A stretch of 38,276 nt of DNA, taken from NCBI GenBank assembly GCA_024229615.1, contig JAAESG010000182.1, forward strand, positions 1-38,276, in the 5' to 3' direction. A program made the translations under genes and the position numbers. The notes below the pieces were generated by a model, which saw only the letters and a list, made by a program, of their open reading frames with translations, did no database searches and had not been told where the DNA came from. Shown piece after piece: positions 31,101-38,276 of the stretch (the stretch's first letter is position 1; each line of letters starts with the position of its first letter). Source of the stretch: Gammaproteobacteria bacterium (lineage in GTDB: Bacteria > Pseudomonadota > Gammaproteobacteria > GCA-001735895).

Positions 31101-33938
31101 TTGGCTGACTACAAATCTACATTGAATTTACCCGATACCGAGTTTCCAATGCGCGGCAATCTCGCCAATCGCGAGCCGGAACGTTTGCAGAAGTGGCAGG
31201 ATCGAGACCTCTACCAGATGATCCGCGAGGCGCGCGTCGGGCGTAAGCGCTATGTGCTGCACGATGGTCCGCCATACGCCAACGGCGACATCCACATTGG
31301 TCACGCGGTCAACAAGATTTTGAAAGACATGATCGTCAAATCACGCACCCTAAACGGTGAAGACGCGCCTTATGTTCCCGGTTGGGACTGTCACGGCCTG
31401 CCGATCGAGCATCAGGTGGAAAAGAATATCGGCAAGGTCGGCGTCAAGGTCGAGGCGGACGAATTTCGCCAGGCCTGCCGCGACTACGCGCTCAAGCAAA
31501 TCGACCAGCAACGTCTCGATTTTATTCGTCTCGGCGTGTTGGGCGACTGGTACGACCCGTACCTGACGATGAAATTCGATACCGAGGCCAATATCGTGCG
31601 CTCGGTCGGCAAGATCATCGAAAACGGTCATGTCGTCCGTGGCGACAAGCCGGTGCACTGGTGCATCGACTGTGGCTCGGCACTGGCCGAAGCCGAGGTC
31701 GATTACAAGGACAAGACATCACCAGCTATCGACGTGCGTTTCGCCGCCATCGATGAAGATGCTTTTCTGGGCACGCTCAAACTCGAGTCAGATGACAGTG
31801 GCGCAGGCCCGATATCGGTACTGATCTGGACAACAACCCCGTGGACCCTGCCCGCCAATCTTGCGGTCGCACTCAACCCGAGTGAAGAATACGTGTTGCT
31901 GCAGGTCGAAAGCGATCTCGGCAGCGAACGCCTGTTGCTGGCCGAGGATCTGGTCAAGGATACACTGGCACGCTATGGCATCGAAGATTACAAAGTCATC
32001 GCTCGCGGCAAGGGTGAAGCACTCGAACAACAGCGCCTGCAACATCCGTTTTACGCACGTGAATCGCTGCTTGTGATTGGTGACCACGTGACCCTAGAAG
32101 CTGGTACCGGCGCGGTGCACACCGCCCCCGGCCACGGCCAGGACGACTTTGTGCTGGGCAGGAAGTACGGTCTTGAGATTTACAACCCGGTGGGCGGTAA
32201 CGGTTGTTTCCTGCCGGGTACTGAAATTTTCGCGGGTGAGCATGTGTTCGCCGCCAACGATCACGTGATCGAAGTGCTGAAAGAGAACAATGCGCTAATC
32301 CATGTCGAAAAATTCCAGCACAGCTATCCGCACTGCTGGCGTCACAAGAGCCCGATCATCTTTCGCGCCACTCCGCAGTGGTTCATCAGTATGGAACAGG
32401 CCGGCTTGCGTGATCTCGCCATGGCTGAAATCAACAAGGTTCGCTGGGTACCCGGCTGGGGCCAGGCACGCATCGAAAGCATGATCGAAAACCGTCCCGA
32501 TTGGTGTATTTCGCGACAGCGCTACTGGGGTGTGCCGATTCCATTGTTTATGCACAGCGAGACCAATGAACTACACCCGCGTACCGCAGAACTGATCGAA
32601 GAAGTCGCGCAACGTATCGAAAAAGAAGGCATCCAGGCCTGGTTTTCACTCGAAGCCAGCGACTTGCTCGGGGCAGAAGCCGACGACTATACCAAGCTCA
32701 GCGATACGCTGGATGTCTGGTTTGATTCCGGCACCACGCATTTCAGCGTGCTGCAACAGGATAAGGCGCGTTTCCATTTTCCGGCTGATATGTACCTCGA
32801 AGGTTCCGATCAGCACCGCGGCTGGTTCCACTCCTCGCTACTCGCTTCCTGTGCGATGCATGGCCAGGCGCCCTACCGCCAGGTTTTGACGCACGGCTTT
32901 ACGGTCGATGCCAAGGGCATGAAAATGTCGAAATCGGTCGGCAACGTCATTGCCCCGATCAAGGTCACCAAAACACTCGGCGCCGATATATTGCGCCTTT
33001 GGGTCGCGAGCACCGATTATTCCGGTGAAATGTCGATTTCGGACGAAATCCTCAAACGCACCGCAGATTCCTATCGCCGTATCCGCAATACGCTGCGCTT
33101 CCTGCTGGCCAACACCAACGGCTTCGAACCTGGCAATGACTCGGTCGCGGCCGACGATCTGCTCGCACTCGACCAGTGGATTGTGGCTGAGACACACAAA
33201 CTTCAGGTCGAATTGCAGCAGCACTACGAAGACTATCACTTCCATATCGCGATGCAGAAAATTCATAACTTTTGCTCCGAGACTCTGGGCGGATTTTATC
33301 TCGACGTGATCAAGGACCGACAGTACACCACGCAGGCAAATTCGCTTGCACGGCGCTCCTGTCAAACCGCGATGTATCACGTCACCGAAGCGATGATCCG
33401 CTGGATCGCACCGATTTTGAGTTTTACCGCAGACGAAGTCTGGGAAAACATGCCGGGCACGCGGGCCGATCTCGGGGTCTTTACCGCCGAGTGGTACGAC
33501 GGCCTGTTCGATTACTCAAACACAGAGATCGATGCTGCGGTCTGGGATTCGCTCGAACAGGTACGCACCGAAGTGACACGTACCCTCGAAGGTTTGCGCC
33601 AGGATGGCATGATCGGCTCCAGTCTCGACGCCGACGTGACCATCCTCGCGGACCAGTCCCTGCTCGATCAATTACAGGTGATCAGCGACGAGCTGCGTTT
33701 TGTCATGATTACATCTTCAGCAATCCTGACGAAACTCGACTCCAGTCAGAGCGATGATGCGCTGACGCTACGCAGCGGTAAGCGCCTACAGGTACAGGCC
33801 ACTCCCAGCGAACATCCCAAATGTGTGCGCTGCTGGCATCACCGCGAGGAGGTAGGCAATCATGCCGACCACCCGGAGCTTTGCGGGCGCTGCATTGACA
33901 ATATCGATGGCGACGGCGAGACACGTCGCTACGCCTGA
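31101..33938 (+). CDS. ileS: Isoleucyl-tRNA synthetase
   Basis: 945-residue class I synthetase (E. coli 938). The HIGH motif is HIGH at residues 65-68 and the second signature is [10 protein letters not shown]. The editing (CP1) domain includes [12 protein letters not shown] and [15 protein letters not shown]. The C-terminal zinc finger has [12 protein letters not shown] and CGRC. The start codon is an unusual TTG at 31101: the N-terminus [21 protein letters not shown] aligns with other bacterial enzymes, so the later ATG (31149) would remove conserved residues. TTG may lower translation relative to ribF. Confidence 0.97.
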   Translation: MADYKSTLNLPDTEFPMRGNLANREPERLQKWQDRDLYQMIREARVGRKRYVLHDGPPYANGDIHIGHAVNKILKDMIVKSRTLNGEDAPYVPGWDCHGLPIEHQVEKNIGKVGVKVEADEFRQACRDYALKQIDQQRLDFIRLGVLGDWYDPYLTMKFDTEANIVRSVGKIIENGHVVRGDKPVHWCIDCGSALAEAEVDYKDKTSPAIDVRFAAIDEDAFLGTLKLESDDSGAGPISVLIWTTTPWTLPANLAVALNPSEEYVLLQVESDLGSERLLLAEDLVKDTLARYGIEDYKVIARGKGEALEQQRLQHPFYARESLLVIGDHVTLEAGTGAVHTAPGHGQDDFVLGRKYGLEIYNPVGGNGCFLPGTEIFAGEHVFAANDHVIEVLKENNALIHVEKFQHSYPHCWRHKSPIIFRATPQWFISMEQAGLRDLAMAEINKVRWVPGWGQARIESMIENRPDWCISRQRYWGVPIPLFMHSETNELHPRTAELIEEVAQRIEKEGIQAWFSLEASDLLGAEADDYTKLSDTLDVWFDSGTTHFSVLQQDKARFHFPADMYLEGSDQHRGWFHSSLLASCAMHGQAPYRQVLTHGFTVDAKGMKMSKSVGNVIAPIKVTKTLGADILRLWVASTDYSGEMSISDEILKRTADSYRRIRNTLRFLLANTNGFEPGNDSVAADDLLALDQWIVAETHKLQVELQQHYEDYHFHIAMQKIHNFCSETLGGFYLDVIKDRQYTTQANSLARRSCQTAMYHVTEAMIRWIAPILSFTADEVWENMPGTRADLGVFTAEWYDGLFDYSNTEIDAAVWDSLEQVRTEVTRTLEGLRQDGMIGSSLDADVTILADQSLLDQLQVISDELRFVMITSSAILTKLDSSQSDDALTLRSGKRLQVQATPSEHPKCVRCWHHREEVGNHADHPELCGRCIDNIDGDGETRRYA

Positions 33939-33953
33939 GATGTCCACCCAACG

Positions 33954-34445
33954 ATGAGCACAACCTCTCCCCAGCTCAGGTGGCTTCTCCTCAGCCTGGT
34001 CGTCATTATTCTCGACCAGACCACCAAGCAAATCGCCGAGGCACAGCTAACCCCGCACCAGACGGTTAACCTGTTCCCCTATTTTGATTGGTACCTGACC
34101 TACAATACCGGGGCCGCCTTCAGTTTTCTCGCCGACGCAGGTGGCTGGCAACGCTGGTTGTTTACCGGGATTGCCATCGCAGTCAGCACCCTGATCATCC
34201 AATGGGTCAGAAAACTACCGGTCGATGAAACCCAGACCGCCATATCCTTGTGCCTGATTCTCGGTGGTGCTATCGGAAACCTGATCGATCGCGTCTACCT
34301 CGGGCATGTCATCGATTACATTCAGGTCTGGCTTGGAAGTTATCCCTGGCCGGCCTTTAATATCGCCGACGCGGCGATCAGTGTCGGCGCGCTTCTGTTG
34401 ATCTTGAGCAGCTTCACCGGCATCGGCAAAACCACCACCGAATAG
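33954..34445 (+). CDS. lspA: Prolipoprotein signal peptidase (signal peptidase II)
   Basis: 163 residues with four hydrophobic segments. The catalytic aspartates are Asp121 (GHVIDYIQV) and Asp139 (FNIADAAIS); NTGAAFSFL and GGAIGNLIDRV are also conserved. It cleaves lipoprotein signal peptides in the inner membrane after lipid modification, and would process the DUF6279-type lipoprotein three genes downstream. It follows ileS with 15 bp between. Confidence 0.96.
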   Translation: MSTTSPQLRWLLLSLVVIILDQTTKQIAEAQLTPHQTVNLFPYFDWYLTYNTGAAFSFLADAGGWQRWLFTGIAIAVSTLIIQWVRKLPVDETQTAISLCLILGGAIGNLIDRVYLGHVIDYIQVWLGSYPWPAFNIADAAISVGALLLILSSFTGIGKTTTE

Positions 34446-34449
34446 CGCT

Positions 34450-34908
34450 ATGAGTATGATTGAACGGAATAGTCGCGTTACTCTTTTCTATCGTCTCGGC
34501 ACGACCGGCGACCATGTCCTGGAAGACAATTTCAATGACGAACCGATGACGGTCTCGCTCGGCCAGGGCGAAATGGCAGAGGGACTGGAACTTGCCCTGA
34601 TCGGTTTAAAGGAAGGCGACACACAGACCATCGATATCGGCCCGGATCTCGCTTTCGGATACATAGATGAAACCCTGTTTCGCTCAATTGCACGAATTGA
34701 ATTCGACCCCGATATTGAACTTGAAGCCGGTCTGATTATCGAGTTTGCGACCAAAGATGGTGACACCCTGCCCGGTACGATTCTGGACCTCAATGAAGAA
34801 GAAGTCCGCATCGACCTGAACCATCCTCTGGCCGGGCAAACGGTTCGTTACAGTGTCGAGATCGTCGCCGTCGATAACGAGCCCACCGTGCCCGAGACCC
34901 TGCACTAA
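34450..34908 (+). CDS. fkpB: FKBP-type peptidyl-prolyl isomerase, SlpA-like
   Basis: 152-residue SlyD/SlpA-type [13 protein letters not shown], then [46 protein letters not shown], an inserted IF chaperone domain, and the closing strand [12 protein letters not shown]. It assists folding in the cytoplasm. It occupies its usual place between lspA (4 bp upstream) and ispH, with which it shares a TAATG overlap. Confidence 0.93.
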   Translation: MSMIERNSRVTLFYRLGTTGDHVLEDNFNDEPMTVSLGQGEMAEGLELALIGLKEGDTQTIDIGPDLAFGYIDETLFRSIARIEFDPDIELEAGLIIEFATKDGDTLPGTILDLNEEEVRIDLNHPLAGQTVRYSVEIVAVDNEPTVPETLH

Positions 34909-35837
34909 TGGAGGTTCTGCTCTCCAATCCACGGGGGTTCTGTGCTGGGGTCGATCGTGCCATCGAAATCGTCGAGCGCGCGATTCAGCTTTTCGGTGTG
35001 CCGATCTACGTCCGTCACGAAGTCGTTCACAACCGCCATGTGGTCGACGACCTCAAGCAAAAAGGCGCGGTGTTTGTCGATGAACTCGACCAGGTTCCCG
35101 ATGACAGCTACGTGATTTTCAGCGCCCATGGCGTGTCCCTGGCCGTGAGGCGCGAGGCCGAGCGCCGTCAGCTCAAGGTTTTCGACGCGACCTGCCCGCT
35201 GGTCACCAAGGTTCACATGGAAGTCAGTCGCTATAGCCAGAAAGGCATCGAAACCATTCTCATCGGTCACCGTGGACACCCCGAGGTCGAAGGCACCATG
35301 GGTCAATACAATCGCTCCAGCGGAGGCGATATTTACCTCGTCGAATCGGTCACGGACGTGCAACAACTCGAGGTGCGTAATCCCGCCGAATTACGTTTCG
35401 TCACCCAGACAACCCTGTCCAAGGACGATACCGCCATTGTCATCGACAGCCTGCGCAAAACCTTCCCGGCAATACGAGGTCCGAAGAAAGAGGATATTTG
35501 CTACGCCACGCAGAATCGTCAGGATGCGGTTAAGCAACTTGCCGAGTGTTGCGATCTGATCCTGGTGGTCGGTTCCAGAAATAGCTCAAATTCGAATCGC
35601 CTGCGTGAAATAGCCGAAACCAAGCATATTGAGGGTTACCTGATCGACAGCGAGGACGACATCAAAACCGAATGGCTCGAAAACAAAACCCGCATCGGCG
35701 TCAGCGCGGGCGCATCGGCACCCGAACTGCTGGTGCAGAATGTCATCGCTTTTCTACAACGCAACGGCGCCGGCAATGCTTCGTCCCTCGGCTTCACTGA
35801 GGATGTGATTTTTCCGTTGCCAAAACCGCTCAGATAA
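34908..35837 (+). CDS. ispH: 4-hydroxy-3-methylbut-2-enyl diphosphate reductase
   Basis: 309-residue last enzyme of the MEP isoprenoid pathway, making IPP and DMAPP. The three iron-sulfur cysteines are Cys12 ([10 protein letters not shown]), Cys96 ([12 protein letters not shown]) and Cys198 ([11 protein letters not shown]). His41, His74, His124 and Glu126 are in the expected substrate positions. The 1-nt TAATG overlap with fkpB implies coupled translation. Confidence 0.97.
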   Translation: MEVLLSNPRGFCAGVDRAIEIVERAIQLFGVPIYVRHEVVHNRHVVDDLKQKGAVFVDELDQVPDDSYVIFSAHGVSLAVRREAERRQLKVFDATCPLVTKVHMEVSRYSQKGIETILIGHRGHPEVEGTMGQYNRSSGGDIYLVESVTDVQQLEVRNPAELRFVTQTTLSKDDTAIVIDSLRKTFPAIRGPKKEDICYATQNRQDAVKQLAECCDLILVVGSRNSSNSNRLREIAETKHIEGYLIDSEDDIKTEWLENKTRIGVSAGASAPELLVQNVIAFLQRNGAGNASSLGFTEDVIFPLPKPLR

Positions 35838-35858
35838 ACCTTTTTTCCGAGCAGTTCG

Positions 35859-36706
35859 ATGAAACGGATCTACCAGTTCTGCTTCGCAACAGGTGTCGCG
35901 GCGTTACTGGCAAGTTGCAGCATGATCGATTTTGCCTACGACAACGCCCCCGCTTACGTCGCCGGGGAATTCGACGAAGCCTTCGATCTAAACGACTCGC
36001 AACGCGATCAGCTTGATTCAAGACTCAAAGATTTTTTTGCCTGGCATCGCAAGGAAGAACTGACACGCTACCAACAAATACTGCAGCGGGCCGCATTGTC
36101 GGCCGCCGATGGCATCGAGTCGGCAGAATTTCTCGCCTTCTATCAAGGGGCTCACCAGGGTTGGCGGCGCGCGCTGGAGAAATTCATCGACGGCCTGGGT
36201 GACCTTGCGATCACGCTGAGTCCCGCGCAAATTGAACACTACCAGGGTTACTATCTCGACGACTCCGGGGAGCAAGAAGACTACCTCGATAAGACCCCGC
36301 AGCAACGTGAAATTTACCGCGTAGAACGCAGTCTTGCTCGCCTGCAAAAATGGTTTGGCCAATTCGACGCCATCCAGCGGGAGAAAATCGCTGCCCGGCT
36401 GGCACAGTTGCCGGATATTTATCAACATTGGTATCGATACCGGCAAGCCCGACAACGCGCCTTGATCGAAGCTCTGGGCGAGACCAGGGAGCCACAGCAG
36501 ATGACACAACGACTCAAAACCGTCTTGCTGGACACCTCGAGCGAATATGCGCGCGCTTTCGAGTCTCATCGCAGGCCTACTGGCAAGCCTATGCCGAGGC
36601 CGTGGAAGACATCAGTGCCTGGCTCACCCGCGCACAAATTCGAAAGGCCGTGGGCAAATTGCAGGGCTACGCCCGCGCGGCCGAGCGCATCTCCACGCAA
36701 GACTAG
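35859..36706 (+). pseudogene. DUF6279-type lipoprotein gene with frameshift
   Basis: A lipoprotein signal peptide with lipobox LASC (Cys at residue 20) opens the frame. A helical, Gln/Arg-rich body follows, as in proteins annotated DUF6279. The frame runs well to SSEYARAFESHR at 36572. Beyond this the sensible continuation (AYWQAYAEAVEDISAWLTRAQIRK...AERISTQD) is in the next frame and ends at the TAG at 36704-36706. One missing base in a GCC at about 36572 (CATCGCAGG, expected CATCGCCAGG) explains it: either a real mutation or a sequencing error. Repaired, the protein would have 282 residues. The unrepaired frame runs on to 36911 through the MITE-like element. The stop codon overlaps the left end of that element. 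Function unknown. Confidence 0.7.
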
Positions 36707-36923
36707 CCCGCATTTCTCACCACCCTTCTACTGCGACGACGCTATGCCGCACCCTGCCTGCATTTGGGGCGGTCAGAGCGCTCGATATAGTGTCAACTAT
36801 GCCTGTCGACCCTCCGAGCATTGGTTGCCGGTAACTGCAAGCAATGTTCGCAGTGGTCGCAAAATGCAGGCAGGGCACGACCTCTCGCCGTCTCGCAACG
36901 AGTGGTGGTGAAAAATGCGGGCT
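36705..36923. mobile_element. MITE-like element with terminal and subterminal inverted repeats
   Basis: 219 bp. The 20-bp terminal repeats AGCCCGCATTTCTCACCACC (left) and GGTGGTGAAAAATGCGGGCT (right) match at 19 of 20 positions as reverse complements. Inside, CCCTGCCTGCATTT (36752-36765) and AAATGCAGGCAGGG (36862-36875) form a perfect 14-bp repeat, and further partial pairings lie between. There is no coding capacity. The layout suits a miniature inverted-repeat element or the two joined ends of an insertion sequence after internal deletion. No clear target duplication is visible. The family is not identified; IS1380-type ends come to mind but I cannot confirm. Confidence 0.75.
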
Positions 36924-37488
36924 GGTTGATCCATGGACGGCAGGTGTCGGTCTATACATCGCTCTGAAGCGAGATCGGCAGCTTAATAATTCTTAGCGGC
37001 CGTTCCGGGCACCGGAACTGGATCTGCTAAGCAGTCTCTGACCGCACAAGTCGGTCGCTCATAAAACTGGGATTAGCGGCAAAAAACCGAGTCATTTCAA
37101 ACACCCATATTTCAGCTTTAACAGATTGCCGTCCGAAATATGACCGTGGTGATTGTGGCTATATATGAGGTATATGACCGGCTGATCCGTGATCTTGCGA
37201 ATTCTGGAGCGCAGCAGATTCGCAGTCTTGGGGATTATTGGGGCAGTCAGGACCACCCTCTCGTTGGTAACGATAAAATATTGCGGTAAACCTACCAGCG
37301 AAAAACATAAAACCCATCGTTGATATGTTGGACACTGGCGCCAAATGTTCCCCACACACGGGTTTAGTAACCGATATTTCAGATGCGGAATGGATCACAC
37401 TCGAAAACAACAGGCTGGTGACGACGGCAATTTATCAAAATCAGGCGTTTCACAGTTTTATCCCCCGGCAGATAAAAATGTTATTGCA
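36924..37488. other. 565-bp gap with hairpins, no gene recognised
   Basis: After the MITE-like element no frame looks like a gene. Inverted repeats are GTTCCGG-GCA-CCGGAAC at 37002-37018 and GACCG/CGGTC at 37040-37056. An open frame at 37325 on the plus strand runs into the antisense of the GcvT-fold gene and has no recognisable domain. Confidence 0.5.
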
Positions 37489-38276
37489 TCAGCATTTTAT
37501 TCTTTCCATTGCGGGATCGAATAGCGGGCGCAACGAAGCTTCGGCACGAAAGCGAGCATTGGCGATTTCGATCTCCCAGGTGTCGGTTTCAACATGGTTA
37601 CTGGTCACAATTTCATCGGATTCGACAAATCCCAGCCCCACCGCGGCGCCCAGGGTGAATCCGTAAGCGCCGGCGCGAATATATCCAACCGCTGCACCAT
37701 TGCGAAAGATGACTTCTCCGTGATGCAACAATGGCTCGGGATCGTGCAACTTGAACTGCAGTAGTCGGCGCTTTAATCCGCCCTCCGCTCTTTGCGCCGA
37801 GAGTGCATCGCGACCGACGAAGTCGCTCTGTTTATCCAGTTTCACCGCAAATCCAAGGCCAGCTTCGAGAGGCGTGTCGATATTGTCGATGTCGTGGCCG
37901 TAGTCGCGATAACCTTTTTCCAGGCGCAGGCTACTCAAGGTCTGCAACCCGGCGTGAACCAGACCGTGCGCCTCGCCTGCGTCGACGATACGGTCATAAG
38001 TTTGTAATGCATGTTCGGTGGGAATATACAGTTCCCAGCCGAGTTCACCTACGTAGGTGACTCGCACTGCGATTACGCGGGCGTAGTCGATGTCGATTTC
38101 TTTCAGGCTCAGATATGGGAAGTTATCGTTGGACATGTCAGCAGAAGTCAGGTCTTCCATCAAGGCACGAGATTTCGGGCCGTGCAGGTTCAACTGAGCA
38201 TAACTCGAGGTCACGTCGGTCGTAGAAACTTGCTCGCCGGGAGCAATATGACGTTGCATCCAGGTCTCGACGTGGC
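37489..38276 (-). CDS. GcvT-fold protein, C-terminal part (DMGDH/SARDH-like), partial
   Basis: The frame is open through the right edge; at least 262 residues are present. It ends ERIKC at 37489. Signatures: DVTSSYAQLNLHGPKSRALMEDLT, VRVTYVGELGWELYIPTEHALQTYD, LSSLRLEKGYRDYGHDIDNIDTPLEAGLGFAVKLDK and GGLKRRLLQFKLHD, the aminomethyltransferase (GcvT) domain as fused behind a FAD oxidoreductase in sarcosine and dimethylglycine dehydrogenases. The codons just before the edge (HVETW before MQRHIAPGE) continue the frame, so the N-terminal oxidoreductase domain would lie outside. The domain binds folate and takes up the C1 unit released by demethylation. A stand-alone GcvT relative is less likely. 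Confidence 0.85.
   Translation of the reverse strand, partial: HVETWMQRHIAPGEQVSTTDVTSSYAQLNLHGPKSRALMEDLTSADMSNDNFPYLSLKEIDIDYARVIAVRVTYVGELGWELYIPTEHALQTYDRIVDAGEAHGLVHAGLQTLSSLRLEKGYRDYGHDIDNIDTPLEAGLGFAVKLDKQSDFVGRDALSAQRAEGGLKRRLLQFKLHDPEPLLHHGEVIFRNGAAVGYIRAGAYGFTLGAAVGLGFVESDEIVTSNHVETDTWEIEIANARFRAEASLRPLFDPAMERIKC

Noticed and set aside
37325-37666. 113-codon plus-strand frame near the right end
   Set aside because: Its second half is antisense to the GcvT-fold gene; the first half matches nothing I know.
1-38276. CRISPR arrays, rRNA or tRNA genes, prophage genes
   Set aside because: No regularly spaced direct repeats, no tRNA cloverleaf or rRNA signatures in the gaps, and no phage structural or integrase genes were seen.

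Overview
The window looks like chromosomal DNA of a gammaproteobacterium, probably an uncultured, metabolically versatile (possibly marine) lineage. The strongest clue is the conserved block at 28.2-35.8 kb: rpsT facing away from murJ-ribF-ileS-lspA-fkpB-ispH, which is the order seen in many Gammaproteobacteria. The genus call is inference; no rRNA or tRNA gene is present to anchor it.

Layout. 0-4.3 kb: a YajD-type HNH protein, malate synthase G (minus strand) and a divergent quinone oxidoreductase followed by a 16-codon remnant of a SucC/MtkA-like gene. 4.3-5.3 kb: an AT-rich island with a StbD/StbE (RelB/RelE-type) toxin-antitoxin pair. 5.5-19.3 kb, all minus strand: in transcription order a tripartite tricarboxylate transporter (tctC-tctB-tctA), an FCD-type GntR regulator, a ThDP enzyme of the ILVBL/2-hydroxyacyl-CoA lyase type, a YfdW-like formyl-CoA transferase, a 10-formyl-THF hydrolase-like formyltransferase, an internally deleted formate-THF ligase, a universal stress protein, a strong terminator, and an NAD-dependent formate dehydrogenase (fused FdsG-FdsB, then FdsA). 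19.5-22.8 kb: sucD, sucC and a ketopantoate reductase family gene (minus). 22.9-26.0 kb: an FAH-family hydrolase, AceK and a small membrane protein (plus). 26.0-28.1 kb: a nested inverted repeat, two exported proteins (minus) and a FAHD1-like hydrolase. 28.2-36.7 kb: the housekeeping block, ending in a frameshifted DUF6279-type lipoprotein gene. 36.7-38.3 kb: a 219-bp MITE-like element and the C-terminal part of a GcvT-fold (sarcosine/dimethylglycine dehydrogenase-like) protein that leaves the window.

How it fits together. The middle of the window reads as a C2/C1 carboxylate module. A carboxylate is imported by the TctABC transporter, activated with CoA by the Frc-like transferase, cleaved or decarboxylated by the ThDP enzyme to give formyl-CoA, and the formyl unit ends as formate (oxidised by FdsGBA) or as folate-bound C1 (formyltransferase). 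The lyase does not look like classical oxalyl-CoA decarboxylase, so the substrate may be oxalate or a 2-hydroxy acid; this is the main novelty candidate. Malate synthase G, AceK and SucCD supply the glyoxylate-shunt and TCA side. Three copies of one palindrome (core TGGTATA-N3-TATACCA, one with a mismatch) lie upstream of tctC, of sucC and between malate synthase and the quinone oxidoreductase. This suggests that the GntR-type regulator encoded in the module controls all three places as one regulon (inference).
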